Origin: Candidatus Campylobacter infans
GTDB lineage: Bacteria > Campylobacterota > Campylobacteria > Campylobacterales > Campylobacteraceae
Direction: 5' to 3'
NCBI GenBank assembly: GCA_009827235.1
Contig: SPMW01000003.1
Coordinates: forward strand, 1 to 64,000
Length of the DNA stretch: 64,000 nucleotides
Shown: piece by piece, positions 10,142 through 18,516 of the stretch
Layout of the letters: every line of letters begins with the position of its first letter
How positions within the stretch are numbered: position 1 is the first letter of the stretch
Program-made: the position numbers and the translations under genes
Notes under the pieces: generated by a model
Told to the model about the DNA's origin: nothing
Seen by the model: the letters and a program-made list of their open reading frames with translations, nothing else
Databases searched by the model: none

Positions 10142-10242
10142 TTTAGATAAATTTTAAAATTTTAGATTACAAAATTAAACTAAATGCGTGCTTTAATGCC
10201 ACACAAAAACTTAAATGATAAAAAACTTCTGGCTTTAAAATT

Positions 10243-11034
10243 TTAATCATCAAGCAAGCTTTTGGCAAATTTTAAATATGTTTGGAGATTTTGCATTTGG
10301 CTAGCATTTACTGCTATGAAAAAATCATTTTTTAATTCTTTTGCGTAGCTAAAAGGCTCGTTGGTTCGCATATTTACCATAGCTCCGCCGCTTTGAGCAA
10401 GTAAATAATCCCCAGCAGCTATATCCCAAATACTACTAGCGCAAAAGCGCGGATATAGCGATGCCTTGCCCTCAATCAATCTACAAAACTTAATCGCCGA
10501 ACCACATTTTTTACGCTCCAAACCAAAATGCTCGCAAATTTTATCCACACTAACACTATGGCTAGAATGCCCTGAAATCACGGCCTTTTCATAGTTTTTT
10601 GGGCGCAAAAGTTCGCCGTTTTTAAATACTTGATTTTCGCCCGCGCTATAAAATACCTCCTTGCTCCAAGGGATATAAATCGCAGCTAGCTGTGGCTTAG
10701 CGTTTTCAATCAAAGCCACGCAAATGCTAAACTCGCCGTTTTTTGCCATAAAATCTTTTGTCCCATCAAGCGGATCAATGAGCCAAAATTTGCTATTATT
10801 TGTGCGTTTATTAACATCTAAAATGCTCTCTTCGCTACAAATTTCAATGCCAGTTTTATTTAAATAAGAAAATAAGGTTTCATTTGAAGCTAAATCAGCT
10901 GTGGTTAATGGCGATTTATCACTTTTTTTTTGCACGCTAAAATCGCCACTTTCGTAAATTTTCATAATCTTTTTGCCCGCATCTTCGCAGGCTAATAAAA
11001 CAATATCTAATAACTCTTTTTTGTGTGAGTTCAT
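10243..11034 (-). CDS. cysQ: 3'(2'),5'-bisphosphate nucleotidase / inositol phosphatase family
   Basis: A 263-residue Mg-dependent Li-sensitive phosphatase of the inositol monophosphatase superfamily, most likely CysQ, which hydrolyses PAP from sulfate assimilation to AMP. It carries the metal-binding motif WLIDPLDGTKDFMAKNGEF, an upstream Glu-Glu (EICSEES), and the C-terminal motif SSIWDIAAGDYLLAQSGG. AAAAGG precedes the ATG at 11034. The stop of xth is 18 bases upstream, so the two are probably co-transcribed. A broader sugar- or inositol-phosphatase role cannot be excluded. Confidence 0.85.
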   Translation of the reverse strand: MNSHKKELLDIVLLACEDAGKKIMKIYESGDFSVQKKSDKSPLTTADLASNETLFSYLNKTGIEICSEESILDVNKRTNNSKFWLIDPLDGTKDFMAKNGEFSICVALIENAKPQLAAIYIPWSKEVFYSAGENQVFKNGELLRPKNYEKAVISGHSSHSVSVDKICEHFGLERKKCGSAIKFCRLIEGKASLYPRFCASSIWDIAAGDYLLAQSGGAMVNMRTNEPFSYAKELKNDFFIAVNASQMQNLQTYLKFAKSLLDD

Positions 11035-11051
11035 TTTTTGCCTTTTAAAAT

Positions 11052-11810
11052 TTATAAATCAATTTCAAGCACGACAGGCGCGTGGTCTGAGCCAGTTACG
11101 CTATCTAAAATATAAGCATCTTTTACCTTAGAGCTTAAATCCTGGCTAATAAAAAAATAATCAATCCGCCAGCCGACATTATTTGCCCTTGCGTTTGCGC
11201 GGTATGACCACCACGAATATTTATCTTTAATATCACCATTTTTTAGCCTAAAAGTATCGATAAAACCAGCCTTACAAAGCTCATCCATCCACGCGCGTTC
11301 AATAGGCAAAAATCCGCTTACATTTTCATTTTGCTTTGGGCGCGCTAGATCTATATGCTTGTGCGCGGTATTTACATCACCGCAAAAAATCACGCTCTTG
11401 CCCTCTTTTGTCAGTTTTTTAATATAAGCTAAAAATTTAGCATAAAAATCCATCTTATAAGCCAATCTCTCATCGCCACTTTGCCCATTTGGAAAATATA
11501 TATTAAAAAGCCTTATATTATCAAAACTATGCTCTATCACACGCCCTTCATCGTCATCATTAAACATAGAGTTATTTACCTGACTTTTAAAATTTGCTAA
11601 GGTTAGTACGCCTGAATACCCAGCTCTTTTTGCTGGATTTTGCGCTAAAAACTTAAAACCCAAATCATTTACTTGCTTGGGTAATTGCTCAGGCCTAGCC
11701 TTAACCTCTTGTAAGCCGATAAAATCAGCTCCGCAATCACCAAGCCAAGCCAGCTCGCCTTTATTTGCAAGCGCTCTAATGCCATTTACATTCCACGAAA
11801 TTAGCTTCAT
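11052..11810 (-). CDS. xth: Exodeoxyribonuclease III
   Basis: AP endonuclease and 3'-5' exonuclease of base excision repair. The 252-residue product has the full EEP-fold motif set: KLISWNVNGIRA, IGLQEVKA (catalytic Glu), YFPNGQSGDERLAYK, FCGDVNTAHKHIDLA (Asp/Asn), KYSWWSYRANARANNVGWRIDYFF and the C-terminal GSDHAPVVLE (Asp-His). AAGGAC precedes the ATG. The divergent winged-helix gene begins 40 bases away. Confidence 0.96.
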   Translation of the reverse strand: MKLISWNVNGIRALANKGELAWLGDCGADFIGLQEVKARPEQLPKQVNDLGFKFLAQNPAKRAGYSGVLTLANFKSQVNNSMFNDDDEGRVIEHSFDNIRLFNIYFPNGQSGDERLAYKMDFYAKFLAYIKKLTKEGKSVIFCGDVNTAHKHIDLARPKQNENVSGFLPIERAWMDELCKAGFIDTFRLKNGDIKDKYSWWSYRANARANNVGWRIDYFFISQDLSSKVKDAYILDSVTGSDHAPVVLEIDL

Positions 11811-11825
11811 TTTCTGTCCTTATGA

Positions 11826-11831
11826 TATAAT
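11826..11831 (+). promoter_or_regulatory. Candidate -10 box for the small winged-helix gene
   Basis: TATAAT lies at 11826-11831 in the 40-bp gap between divergent xth and the winged-helix gene. It would give a leader of about a dozen bases before the ATG at 11851. Confidence 0.4.
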
Positions 11832-11850
11832 TTGCCAAAAAAGGATTATT

Positions 11851-12072
11851 ATGTTTGAGCGCGTTTTAAACGCCGTTTTAGGTAAAAAATTCGAAATTAT
11901 AGCCATTTTATGTAAATATGCAGATGAAAATGGCATTATAAAATTAAGCATAGCTCAAATCTGCGCCCTTAGCAACGCTAGCAAGCCAACCGTGATAAAC
12001 GCCCTACATTTTTTAGAACAAAAAAAGGTGCTAAAAAAATTAGCAAATAAATGCTACCAGCTGATTATTTAA
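11851..12072 (+). CDS. Small winged-helix DNA-binding protein
   Basis: A 73-residue protein that looks like one winged-helix domain: a leading helix (FERVLNAVLGKKFEIIAILCKYAD), a helix-turn-helix (KLSIAQICALSNASKPTVINALHFLEQ) and a short wing (KVLKKLANKCYQLII). The frame stays open further upstream into xth, but AAGGAT at 11841-11846 marks the ATG at 11851 as the start. Target and effector are unknown. Its position, divergent from xth, suggests autoregulation or control of xth-cysQ, but that is inference. Confidence 0.7.
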   Translation: MFERVLNAVLGKKFEIIAILCKYADENGIIKLSIAQICALSNASKPTVINALHFLEQKKVLKKLANKCYQLII

Positions 12073-12148
12073 AATTTATAAAATGCTTATAATCCTGATC
12101 AACGCACTTATACCAAAACTGCGCGAGTTTTCGTTATTTATATTCTAC

Positions 12149-12772
12149 TTAAAACATTTTTTGTAATTTAGATTCTATGTTGTTTTGCAAGGCGATTCGC
12201 TCTTGCGACATTTTGCTTATTTGTGAAGTTTTTTGCTCTATATTTTTAATCATTTCTTTTTGGATTTGTAGTGGTGGAAGTGGGATTTGCAGATTTTCTA
12301 AAAATTCTTTTGGCACTCTTTGTTGTCCAGCACTTCCTTTGAAATGCAATTTTGCTTGTTCTACAACCAAATTAGTTCGCAAAATTTGCAAAATAAAGTG
12401 TATATCAGTTTGGTTAGAATCTTTTGAGCGAAGCACAAAAAATTCCGTAGAGCCAAAGCCTATGCCATTTTCTAGTCTATTTACAACCACTGATTTTTTA
12501 TTTTGCATACAAGGCGTAATTTTTGCCCACAGCAAATCATCGTTTTGAAATTTTGTAAAGCCTTTATGCAAAGACGCCTTTTTATATAGTGGAGTAAAAC
12601 TTTTACCATCAGTTGCAAGCATCTCCATAGGGATAAAGCTTATATTTTTATCTTGCTTGATTATCTCTTTCATATCCACGCTAGGATTTATATCGCACAA
12701 CTCTTTCAAAAGATATTTATTTAACTTAGTGTTTGGAATTTCCTGAGTGTAAGCGTTTTGACTATACCACAT
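12149..12772 (-). pseudogene. Truncated type I HsdS specificity subunit (single half)
   Basis: The 207-residue frame resembles one target-recognition half of a type I S subunit: LNKYLLKELCDINPSVDMKEI, the TRD body, GSAGQQRVPKEFLENLQIPLPPLQIQKEMI and a coiled-coil spacer (EQKTSQISKMSQERIALQNNIESKLQ). Complete S subunits have two such halves and about 400 residues. No ribosome binding site precedes the ATG at 12772, a stop lies five codons upstream in frame, and neither hsdM nor hsdR is in the window. I therefore read it as a 5'-truncated remnant. It could alternatively be a functional half-S or the specificity end of a lost type IIG enzyme. Confidence 0.65.
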
Positions 12773-12933
12773 AAATGCAAGGGTTTATGAGCTTAAATTT
12801 GACAAAAAGAGCAAAAATTTAGCTCAAAATCCCATTTTTAAAGCACTCAACCTACAAGAATGCGAATTTATAGAGCCTAAAAAGCTGTCTTTGCTCCCAC
12901 TTTCTAAGCTCTGTGTAAAGGCTTTGCAACTTT

Positions 12934-14229
12934 TTAGTCCAGCAAGGCTTTTTTAGGCAAAAGCAAGACCACAAAGAACACAAAAATCATCATCGCAGCC
13001 ACATACACGAAAAAGAAGTTTTCAAAGCCGTAGTTTTTAAATTGCAAGGCGACAAAGGGCGCAGAACCGCCAAAAATGGCATTTGCCACCGCATACGAAA
13101 GCCCTGTTCCCAAAGCTCTTATATGCTCGGGAAAGAGTTTTGCCTTGAAAATTCCAGCCACCGAAGTGTAAAAACTTAAAATCACAAACAAAGCCAAAAT
13201 CGAACAAAAGGCAAGTAAAGGCGTATCAGCACTTATTTTTAAAAGCATAAAAAGCGGATAAATGCCCAAAAAAGCCAAAACAGCATAAATCAACAAGGAA
13301 TTTTTATGACCGATTTTATCGCCTATGAGTCCAAAAATGGGCTGGATTATCATCAAAACAAACAAAGCCGCAAGCATTATGTTGTTTGAAAGTGCCTTGT
13401 CAAAGCCAGCTGAGTTTATCATAAAGGTTTTGGTGTAAGTGGTTATGGTGTAAAAAGTGAGCGAACCGCCCGCCGTAATGCCAACTATGATTAAAAAAGG
13501 CTTCCAAGAAGTGCTAAAAAGGGCTTTGAAACTTCCTCTGTCCTCGTGTTTGTGTAGTTCAGTAGCACTTTCGCTCATCACAGAACGAACAAACAAAGAT
13601 CCCAAAGCCAAAAGCCCGCCCACGACAAAGAGTATCCGCCAAGCGTAATCATTCATTTCTTGCTCGCTAAAAAACAAAAGCATAATGCTAATGCTCGCCA
13701 CCGCTAAAAGCTGTCCGCCGATGAGCGTTACATATTGAAACGATGAATAAAAGCCTCGCCGTCCTTTTGTGGCAAGCTCTGAAAGGTAAGTAGCGGCTAT
13801 GCCATACTCTCCGCCTACGCTCAAACCCTGAATGAGCCTTGCGATGAGCAGTAAAATGATAGCCAAATCCCCAACGCTTTCTTTGCTCGGCAAAGCAGCG
13901 ATGAGAAAAGAACCCACAGCCATTAAAATAACCGAAAAAACCATAGATGACTTTCGTCCGATTTTATCAGCCAGCGAGCCAAAGAGCCAACTACCGATAG
14001 GGCGCATAAAAAAGCCAGCCGCAAAAACGCCAAAAGCGCTGATTTGCTGTATGGTAGGGTTGTCAGAATTTGAGAAATTGTGCGCAAAATACACCGCCGT
14101 AAAAGCATAAATGTAAAAATCAAACCATTCGACCAAATTTCCACTACTTGCGGCGATGATAGAGCGGATTTTTTGAGCCTTTGTTAAGCCTCCTCCCCCA
14201 GCTAAGTTTGCTGTTTGCAAGTGTGTCAT
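12934..14229 (-). CDS. kgtP: MFS metabolite:H+ symporter, KgtP-like
   Basis: A 431-residue member of the metabolite:H+ symporter branch of the major facilitator superfamily, most like the 2-oxoglutarate permease KgtP. Markers: AASSGNLVEWFDFYIYAFTAVYF at the first helix, GSLADKIGRKSSMVFSV in the first loop, RLIQGLSVGGEYGIAATYLSE, and GDKIGHKNSLLIY in the second half. Twelve hydrophobic segments are apparent. GGAG precedes the ATG. A dicarboxylate or 2-oxoglutarate importer would suit a genome that respires organic acids through mfrABE, but the substrate is inferred. CTAG appears absent from the gene, unlike neighbours outside the block. Confidence 0.82.
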   Translation of the reverse strand: MTHLQTANLAGGGGLTKAQKIRSIIAASSGNLVEWFDFYIYAFTAVYFAHNFSNSDNPTIQQISAFGVFAAGFFMRPIGSWLFGSLADKIGRKSSMVFSVILMAVGSFLIAALPSKESVGDLAIILLLIARLIQGLSVGGEYGIAATYLSELATKGRRGFYSSFQYVTLIGGQLLAVASISIMLLFFSEQEMNDYAWRILFVVGGLLALGSLFVRSVMSESATELHKHEDRGSFKALFSTSWKPFLIIVGITAGGSLTFYTITTYTKTFMINSAGFDKALSNNIMLAALFVLMIIQPIFGLIGDKIGHKNSLLIYAVLAFLGIYPLFMLLKISADTPLLAFCSILALFVILSFYTSVAGIFKAKLFPEHIRALGTGLSYAVANAIFGGSAPFVALQFKNYGFENFFFVYVAAMMIFVFFVVLLLPKKALLD

Positions 14230-14283
14230 TTTTTCTCCTTTGGAATCTATTTAGAGTTTTATTATAACATTGGAAATAAAAAA

Positions 14284-14299
14284 TATACACAAGTGTATA
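14284..14299. promoter_or_regulatory. Perfect inverted repeat in divergent promoter region
   Basis: TATACAC (14284-14290), AA, GTGTATA (14293-14299) form a perfect 7-bp inverted repeat centred between the divergent kgtP-like and radical SAM/SPASM genes. Its size and placement fit a dimeric repressor or activator site; the cognate protein is unknown. Confidence 0.45.
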
Positions 14300-14343
14300 A
14301 ATAATGAAACAAATTTTTAGTGTTTATGTTACGGATTGTAACA

Positions 14344-15258
14344 ATGAAATTTGAAAAGATTTACATAGAATTAAGCGATATTTGTGGGCTTAACTGTGGC
14401 TTTTGTCCGAGCGTTAAGGGCGTGCGTGGGGCGATGAGCGTGGAGAAATTTGGCATTATCGCAAAAAAAGTGGCTGGTGTGGGGCGAATTTACACCTTTC
14501 ATCTGCTGGGCGACCCGCTTGTGTTGCCGAATTTAAAGGATTTCATCAAGCTTGCAAATGCGCACAAAATGCTATTAGAGCTTACCACGAGCGGTTTTTA
14601 TATGGGTGAAAAAAACGCGCAACTCTTGCTTGAAAGTGAAAATATCCGTCAAATCAACCTTTCTTTAATGGCTTTTTTGGCGCAAAAAAAGCTGAATTTA
14701 AACGAGTATTTTGCGCCGATTTTGCGTTTTTTGCGCTTGCATTTGGCGCAAAATTCGCAAAGTTTCGTGAATTTAAGGCTGTGGAATTTAGGAGCAAATT
14801 TTACGCCACCATTTGAAAACAACGCCATTTATAGCCTTTTAGAACGCGAATTTAACACAAAAATTCAAAAAAATGCGCCCAAAAACCGCCTTGAAAACCG
14901 TATCATTTTGCACCAAAGTGAGCTGTTTTGCTGGGCTGGGGCAAAGGCTGATGATTTGGGCGTGCAAAAAGAATTTGTGGATTTGCAAGGCGAAAAAAAT
15001 GCGCCCAAAGTGCCGTGTGTCAAAGGCTCGTGCCACGCACTGCGTAAGCAAATCGGCATTTTAAGCGATGGCACGGTTGTGCCTTGCTGTATGGATACAA
15101 GCGGCGTTATAGGGCTTGGCAACCTTTTTACGCAAGAGTTAAGCGAAATTTTAGCAAGCAAGCGTGCAGTAGCGATGAAAAAGGGCTTTGAAAGGGGCGA
15201 ATTCACCGAAAAACTATGCCAACAATGTGAATTTGGACGGCAAAAAACAAGGCTTTGA
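14344..15258 (+). CDS. Radical SAM/SPASM domain protein
   Basis: A 304-residue radical SAM enzyme. The cluster motif is CGLNCGFC near the N-terminus (IELSDICGLNCGFCPSVKG), followed by a FHLLGDPL segment. A C-terminal SPASM-type Cys region includes CVKGSCHALRK, GILSDGTVVPCCMD and KLCQQCEFG, which would bind auxiliary iron-sulfur clusters. The frame extends to an ATG at 14320, but ATG 14344 (MKFEKIYIELSD) fits the usual family start and has GGA eight bases upstream. Such proteins modify peptides or small molecules; no peptide substrate gene is evident nearby. CTAG appears absent, as in the adjacent kgtP-like gene. Confidence 0.8.
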   Translation: MKFEKIYIELSDICGLNCGFCPSVKGVRGAMSVEKFGIIAKKVAGVGRIYTFHLLGDPLVLPNLKDFIKLANAHKMLLELTTSGFYMGEKNAQLLLESENIRQINLSLMAFLAQKKLNLNEYFAPILRFLRLHLAQNSQSFVNLRLWNLGANFTPPFENNAIYSLLEREFNTKIQKNAPKNRLENRIILHQSELFCWAGAKADDLGVQKEFVDLQGEKNAPKVPCVKGSCHALRKQIGILSDGTVVPCCMDTSGVIGLGNLFTQELSEILASKRAVAMKKGFERGEFTEKLCQQCEFGRQKTRL

Positions 15259-15261
15259 GCT

Positions 15262-15346
15262 AAACGCTTTTTGCATAAAAGTGTAGCTTCTCAAAGCTCG
15301 CAAGGACAGGCAAAAAAGCGTTTTGCTTGTGATGATAAAATCACAA
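15262..15346. other. Gap with two inverted repeats between convergent genes
   Basis: AAACGCTTTTTGC (15262-15274) is repeated inverted, with one extra A, at 15310-15323, leaving a loop of about 35 bases. TTGTGAT (15327-15333) pairs with ATCACAA (15340-15346). Both lie between the convergent radical SAM and EF-hand genes and may together act as terminators. Confidence 0.35.
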
Positions 15347-15446
15347 AATTAGCGAAAAAAAATTATAATTTCTAGTTTTTTAGTAAAGAAAAATTTATAA
15401 TTTCTAATTTTTAGCAAAGAAAATTTTTTAGTTTTTAGCTTTCATC

Positions 15447-16505
15447 TCACGCTGAAATGTCTATTTGCACGCTATTTTTAGCACTTGCTGAAATCTCACT
15501 GATGAGTGAGCGCATATCGTTTGTGAAATTTGGGTTGTCAAGGTTTTTGATGACAAGCTCTTCGCTCACCTTAAAGGACACGGAAAGGCTTTTTGTAAGC
15601 TCTTTTAACTCGCTTTCAAGGGCGTTAAACAAATCCTCACTTGTGGCGTAGTTTTCGGCGTTAAGTTGCTTTTCATTTTCTATGTCTAGGCGTTTTTTGA
15701 TGAGTTCCTTGCTCTCTTGTGTCATTTTTTGTAAAAGCTCTTCCAATCTCACAAAAACGCGCGGTTCATCTAATGAGTCGGTTTGTATGCTCTTTTTAGC
15801 GTATTTGATGATTTGCTCTTTGCTTTGAAGTTCGCCTAAATTCAAGTATCCGTCCATATTTGTGTCGGCTTTGAGAGTTTCGTTAAGTGCCTTTTCTATG
15901 GTGTTTGCTAGGGGTGCGTCATAGTGTTTGGAGTAAGGCAAATAGGACGAAACGCCATTAAAATCGACATCTGTTACATTTGCGCCCTCAACCTTTTTAG
16001 TGGTATTTGTGGCGTATCCTGCCAGAGTTTCGCCCTTTTCGCTGTCGTTTAAAAAGCCGTTTTTATCGCTGTCTGCACCTGCGTAGTTGCGTTTATAAGC
16101 TATGTCGCCAAACCAGCCTGAGACAAAGTCTGCTGCCTCGCCTTTGAGTGTGATTTTCCCGCTTTTATCTTTGTCAAAATTTTGTGAGCCAAAATGCGTT
16201 TTAAGCCTTGATAAATTTTCATCACTAATTCTTAAATTTATGGTATTTGTGCTTATTTTATCGGTAAAAGAAATTTCATTGCTAAACTCATAATTTTTAG
16301 CTAAATTTGAGCTTGTTTTTATATTGTTTGTGTCTAAATTTTTATTGATGATTTTAGCAAAATTTTGCAAATTATCTTGACTCATATTAGAAAGGCTAGA
16401 AAAAACGGCTCTGTTTTGCACACCGTTAAGCTCAAATTTGGTGTTGTGAAAACTCATCAAAGCGCGAGCCAAACCAAAATCCGCATTTGCAAAAATTCTA
16501 GCCAT
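15447..16505 (-). CDS. EF-hand-like calcium-binding protein
   Basis: A 352-residue protein with no signal peptide and several EF-hand-type loops. DSDKNGFLNDSE (about residues 146-157) and DTNMDGYLNLGE (about 214-225) fit the 12-residue loop, with acidic or Asn side chains at 1, 3 and 5, Gly at 6 and Glu at 12. DKDKSGKITLKGE is near-canonical with Glu one place late, and DVDFNGVSS resembles a half-loop. The C-terminal third is helical, rich in Lys/Glu and probably coiled coil. I do not recognise the family beyond this. Calcium binding is inferred from the loops; function is unknown. It sits upstream of the mfr operon on the same strand's downstream side, inside the block of atypical word usage. 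Confidence 0.65.
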   Translation of the reverse strand: MARIFANADFGLARALMSFHNTKFELNGVQNRAVFSSLSNMSQDNLQNFAKIINKNLDTNNIKTSSNLAKNYEFSNEISFTDKISTNTINLRISDENLSRLKTHFGSQNFDKDKSGKITLKGEAADFVSGWFGDIAYKRNYAGADSDKNGFLNDSEKGETLAGYATNTTKKVEGANVTDVDFNGVSSYLPYSKHYDAPLANTIEKALNETLKADTNMDGYLNLGELQSKEQIIKYAKKSIQTDSLDEPRVFVRLEELLQKMTQESKELIKKRLDIENEKQLNAENYATSEDLFNALESELKELTKSLSVSFKVSEELVIKNLDNPNFTNDMRSLISEISASAKNSVQIDISA

Positions 16506-16655
16506 TGTCCTGTCCTTGTTTTGTTAAGCTAAATTTCGGCGTAATTCTAACAAAATTTATAGTTAAATCAAGCAAAATTACTCTTTTTAAAATTTCGCTG
16601 TTTTTTAGGAATTTTAAAGCCTTTTAAAACGCATTTAAGCGCGAATTTGTGGGTC

Positions 16656-16680
16656 GCCACGCCCAAGTTAAGAGCGTGGC
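16656..16680 (-). terminator. GC-rich hairpin after mfrE
   Basis: GCCACGC (16656-16662) and GCGTGGC (16674-16680) form a 7-bp GC-rich stem with an 11-nt loop, ten bases past the mfrE stop. No U-run follows on the minus strand, so it may be an RNA-stabilising hairpin rather than an intrinsic terminator. Confidence 0.4.
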
Positions 16681-16689
16681 AGTGTGGGC

Positions 16690-17550
16690 TTAAACGGCGA
16701 TTTTTGTCGCGTCTATGATGTTTAAATCAAGCCCAAGTTCTTTCGCTCCAAGCCCAAAAGCAAGCCCCACAAGCTGTGAAAGGTGGATTATAGGCAATCT
16801 CGCCTTTGAATTTGTCGCGCTTTGGAAACGCTCTTGATAAATGTCAAGCTGCATTTGGCACAGCGGGCAAGGCGTAACGACACATTGCGCCTCGTTTTGG
16901 CTGGCGTTATTGACGATTTGGCTAGACATTTTTTTCACCGACTTTTCAGCTGGATATGACGCGTGAAAGCCGCAGCAATCAAGCCTTTTTTCAAAAGGCA
17001 CTATGCTCGCACCAAGCGCGCTTACTACCTCTTCAAAACTTTTTGGGTTTGTGGCGCTTTCCTTGCCTCCAAATTCCTTTTCAGGGCGCAAAGAATGACA
17101 GCCATAAAAAAGCGCAACCTTTAAATTTGAAAGCGGTTTTACCACTTTGGCTTTGACATTGTCAAGGTCGGTATAAAGCTCCCAAAGTAAGCTTGTTACC
17201 TCTGTGCTGCCCTCGTATTTCATATTTCCTTCAGCCAAAAAGGTGTTTATGCGCTCTTTTGCACCCTTATCAAGCGTGTTTTTAGCGCGGGTTAGCGTAA
17301 GCATACAGGTGCTGCAAGTAGTAAGCATAGGCTGGTTCATCTGCTCGGCAAGTGCTATGTTGCGAGCGTTTGCCACAAGCGTGGCGATGGGGTCGACATC
17401 TTGTGCCTGACTTGCCCCACAGCAACTCCAACCTTTGATTTCGTTGAGTTTCCAGCCTAAAATCGGCGCGATAGCTTCAAGCGACATTTTGGATTCTTTT
17501 GCGGCTTGTGAAAGCACACAACCCGGGAAAAATGCGAATTCTTTTGCCAT
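16690..17550 (-). CDS. mfrE: Methylmenaquinol:fumarate reductase subunit MfrE
   Basis: Membrane-associated subunit of the periplasmic fumarate reductase once annotated as SdhC/SdhE. The 286-residue product has two CCG (cysteine-rich) domains, as in heterodisulfide reductase subunit B: FFPGCVLSQ with WSCCGASQA and TTCSTCMLT in the first half, then FYGCHSLRP, LDCCGFHASYP and TPCPLCQMQLDIYQ in the second. There are no transmembrane helices of the classical SdhC type. GGAG precedes the ATG, three bases after the mfrB stop. The subunit is thought to pass electrons from methylmenaquinol to MfrB. Confidence 0.9.
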   Translation of the reverse strand: MAKEFAFFPGCVLSQAAKESKMSLEAIAPILGWKLNEIKGWSCCGASQAQDVDPIATLVANARNIALAEQMNQPMLTTCSTCMLTLTRAKNTLDKGAKERINTFLAEGNMKYEGSTEVTSLLWELYTDLDNVKAKVVKPLSNLKVALFYGCHSLRPEKEFGGKESATNPKSFEEVVSALGASIVPFEKRLDCCGFHASYPAEKSVKKMSSQIVNNASQNEAQCVVTPCPLCQMQLDIYQERFQSATNSKARLPIIHLSQLVGLAFGLGAKELGLDLNIIDATKIAV

Positions 17551-17553
17551 AAC

Positions 17554-18516
17554 TTACTCCTTCTTTTCCGCAGCCTGTGCTGCTTTAACCATTTTGACTA
17601 AGTCCGCGTGTCCTTCTATTTCGTCCTCGCCAAAAATGTGTCCTAAATTCATCTTGCCTGCACTCATTAGTTTGATGGCAATGTCTGTTTTACCGACAGA
17701 GCCTATGCCCTCCGAGCGAAGCGCAAGGTAAATTTCATTCAAACGCCCTGAACCCTCAACCAAGTCTTTATAAAACGCCATAGCGTGGTCAGGTCCTGTG
17801 CCGCTATCAAGTCCTTTTTTAAGAGCCATTACGCGTAAATTTGCTATATCACTAGCCGAGCTAATGCCCTTTGGACAGCGGTTTGTGCATTCTTCACAAT
17901 GCACACAGTTCCAAAGCCCGTTTTCAATGCTAGGCTTTAAGTGAGTGAGCGCATCAGCAGAACGCGAATCAGCAGCCGCGCGGTAAGCGTGAGTAAAGAC
18001 AAAGGGCTGCATATAGTCGCTACTATCAGCTTCAAGCTTGCTGCACTCGCTAGCACAGCTACCGCACAAAATGCAGTCCCATTGTTTAGCGATTTTGTCG
18101 TATTCTGCCTGAGTTTGCTTACAGCCTTTTTCTGCGTTAAATTCAGCCTTTGCCTTTATGGCTGGGCGGATTTTACGCAAATTTTCAATGCTAGGCTCCC
18201 AATCCACTATCAAATCGCTTATCACGCGGAAATTCCCCAAAGGCGAAATGCGAATGCTCTCTGGCTCATCATACTCTTTAAGCAAGTTGTCCATTATGGT
18301 ATCACAGGCTAAATAAGAGTGTCCATTGACACGCACCGAACACGCCCCGCAAATAGCTGACTTGCACGAAGCCGTGAAATTTAAGGTAATGTCCTTGTGT
18401 TGTTTGATGAAAAGCAGCACAGAAAGCAAGGTTTTGCCCTTGTAGTCCTTTTCTTCAAGCTCGTAGCTTGATTCGTATTTGTTTTTGCCATCAAAGCGGT
18501 CTATAAAAATTTTCAT
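17554..18516 (-). CDS. mfrB: Methylmenaquinol:fumarate reductase iron-sulfur subunit MfrB
   Basis: A 320-residue SdhB/FrdB-family protein carrying the relay clusters. An N-terminal [2Fe-2S] plant-type domain has CKSAICGACSVRVNG with a later Cys (YLACDT); the C-terminal ferredoxin-type domain has CILCGSCASECSKL and CVHCEECTNRCPKGI for [4Fe-4S] and [3Fe-4S] clusters. At 320 residues it is longer than FrdB (about 240), with a C-terminal extension, as expected for Mfr-type subunits. The ATG overlaps the mfrA stop by four bases (ATGA), indicating coupling. Confidence 0.92.
   Translation of the reverse strand: MKIFIDRFDGKNKYESSYELEEKDYKGKTLLSVLLFIKQHKDITLNFTASCKSAICGACSVRVNGHSYLACDTIMDNLLKEYDEPESIRISPLGNFRVISDLIVDWEPSIENLRKIRPAIKAKAEFNAEKGCKQTQAEYDKIAKQWDCILCGSCASECSKLEADSSDYMQPFVFTHAYRAAADSRSADALTHLKPSIENGLWNCVHCEECTNRCPKGISSASDIANLRVMALKKGLDSGTGPDHAMAFYKDLVEGSGRLNEIYLALRSEGIGSVGKTDIAIKLMSAGKMNLGHIFGEDEIEGHADLVKMVKAAQAAEKKE

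Noticed and set aside
11677-11850. Upstream extension of the winged-helix gene into xth
   Set aside because: It overlaps xth antisense; AAGGAT and the domain start support ATG 11851.
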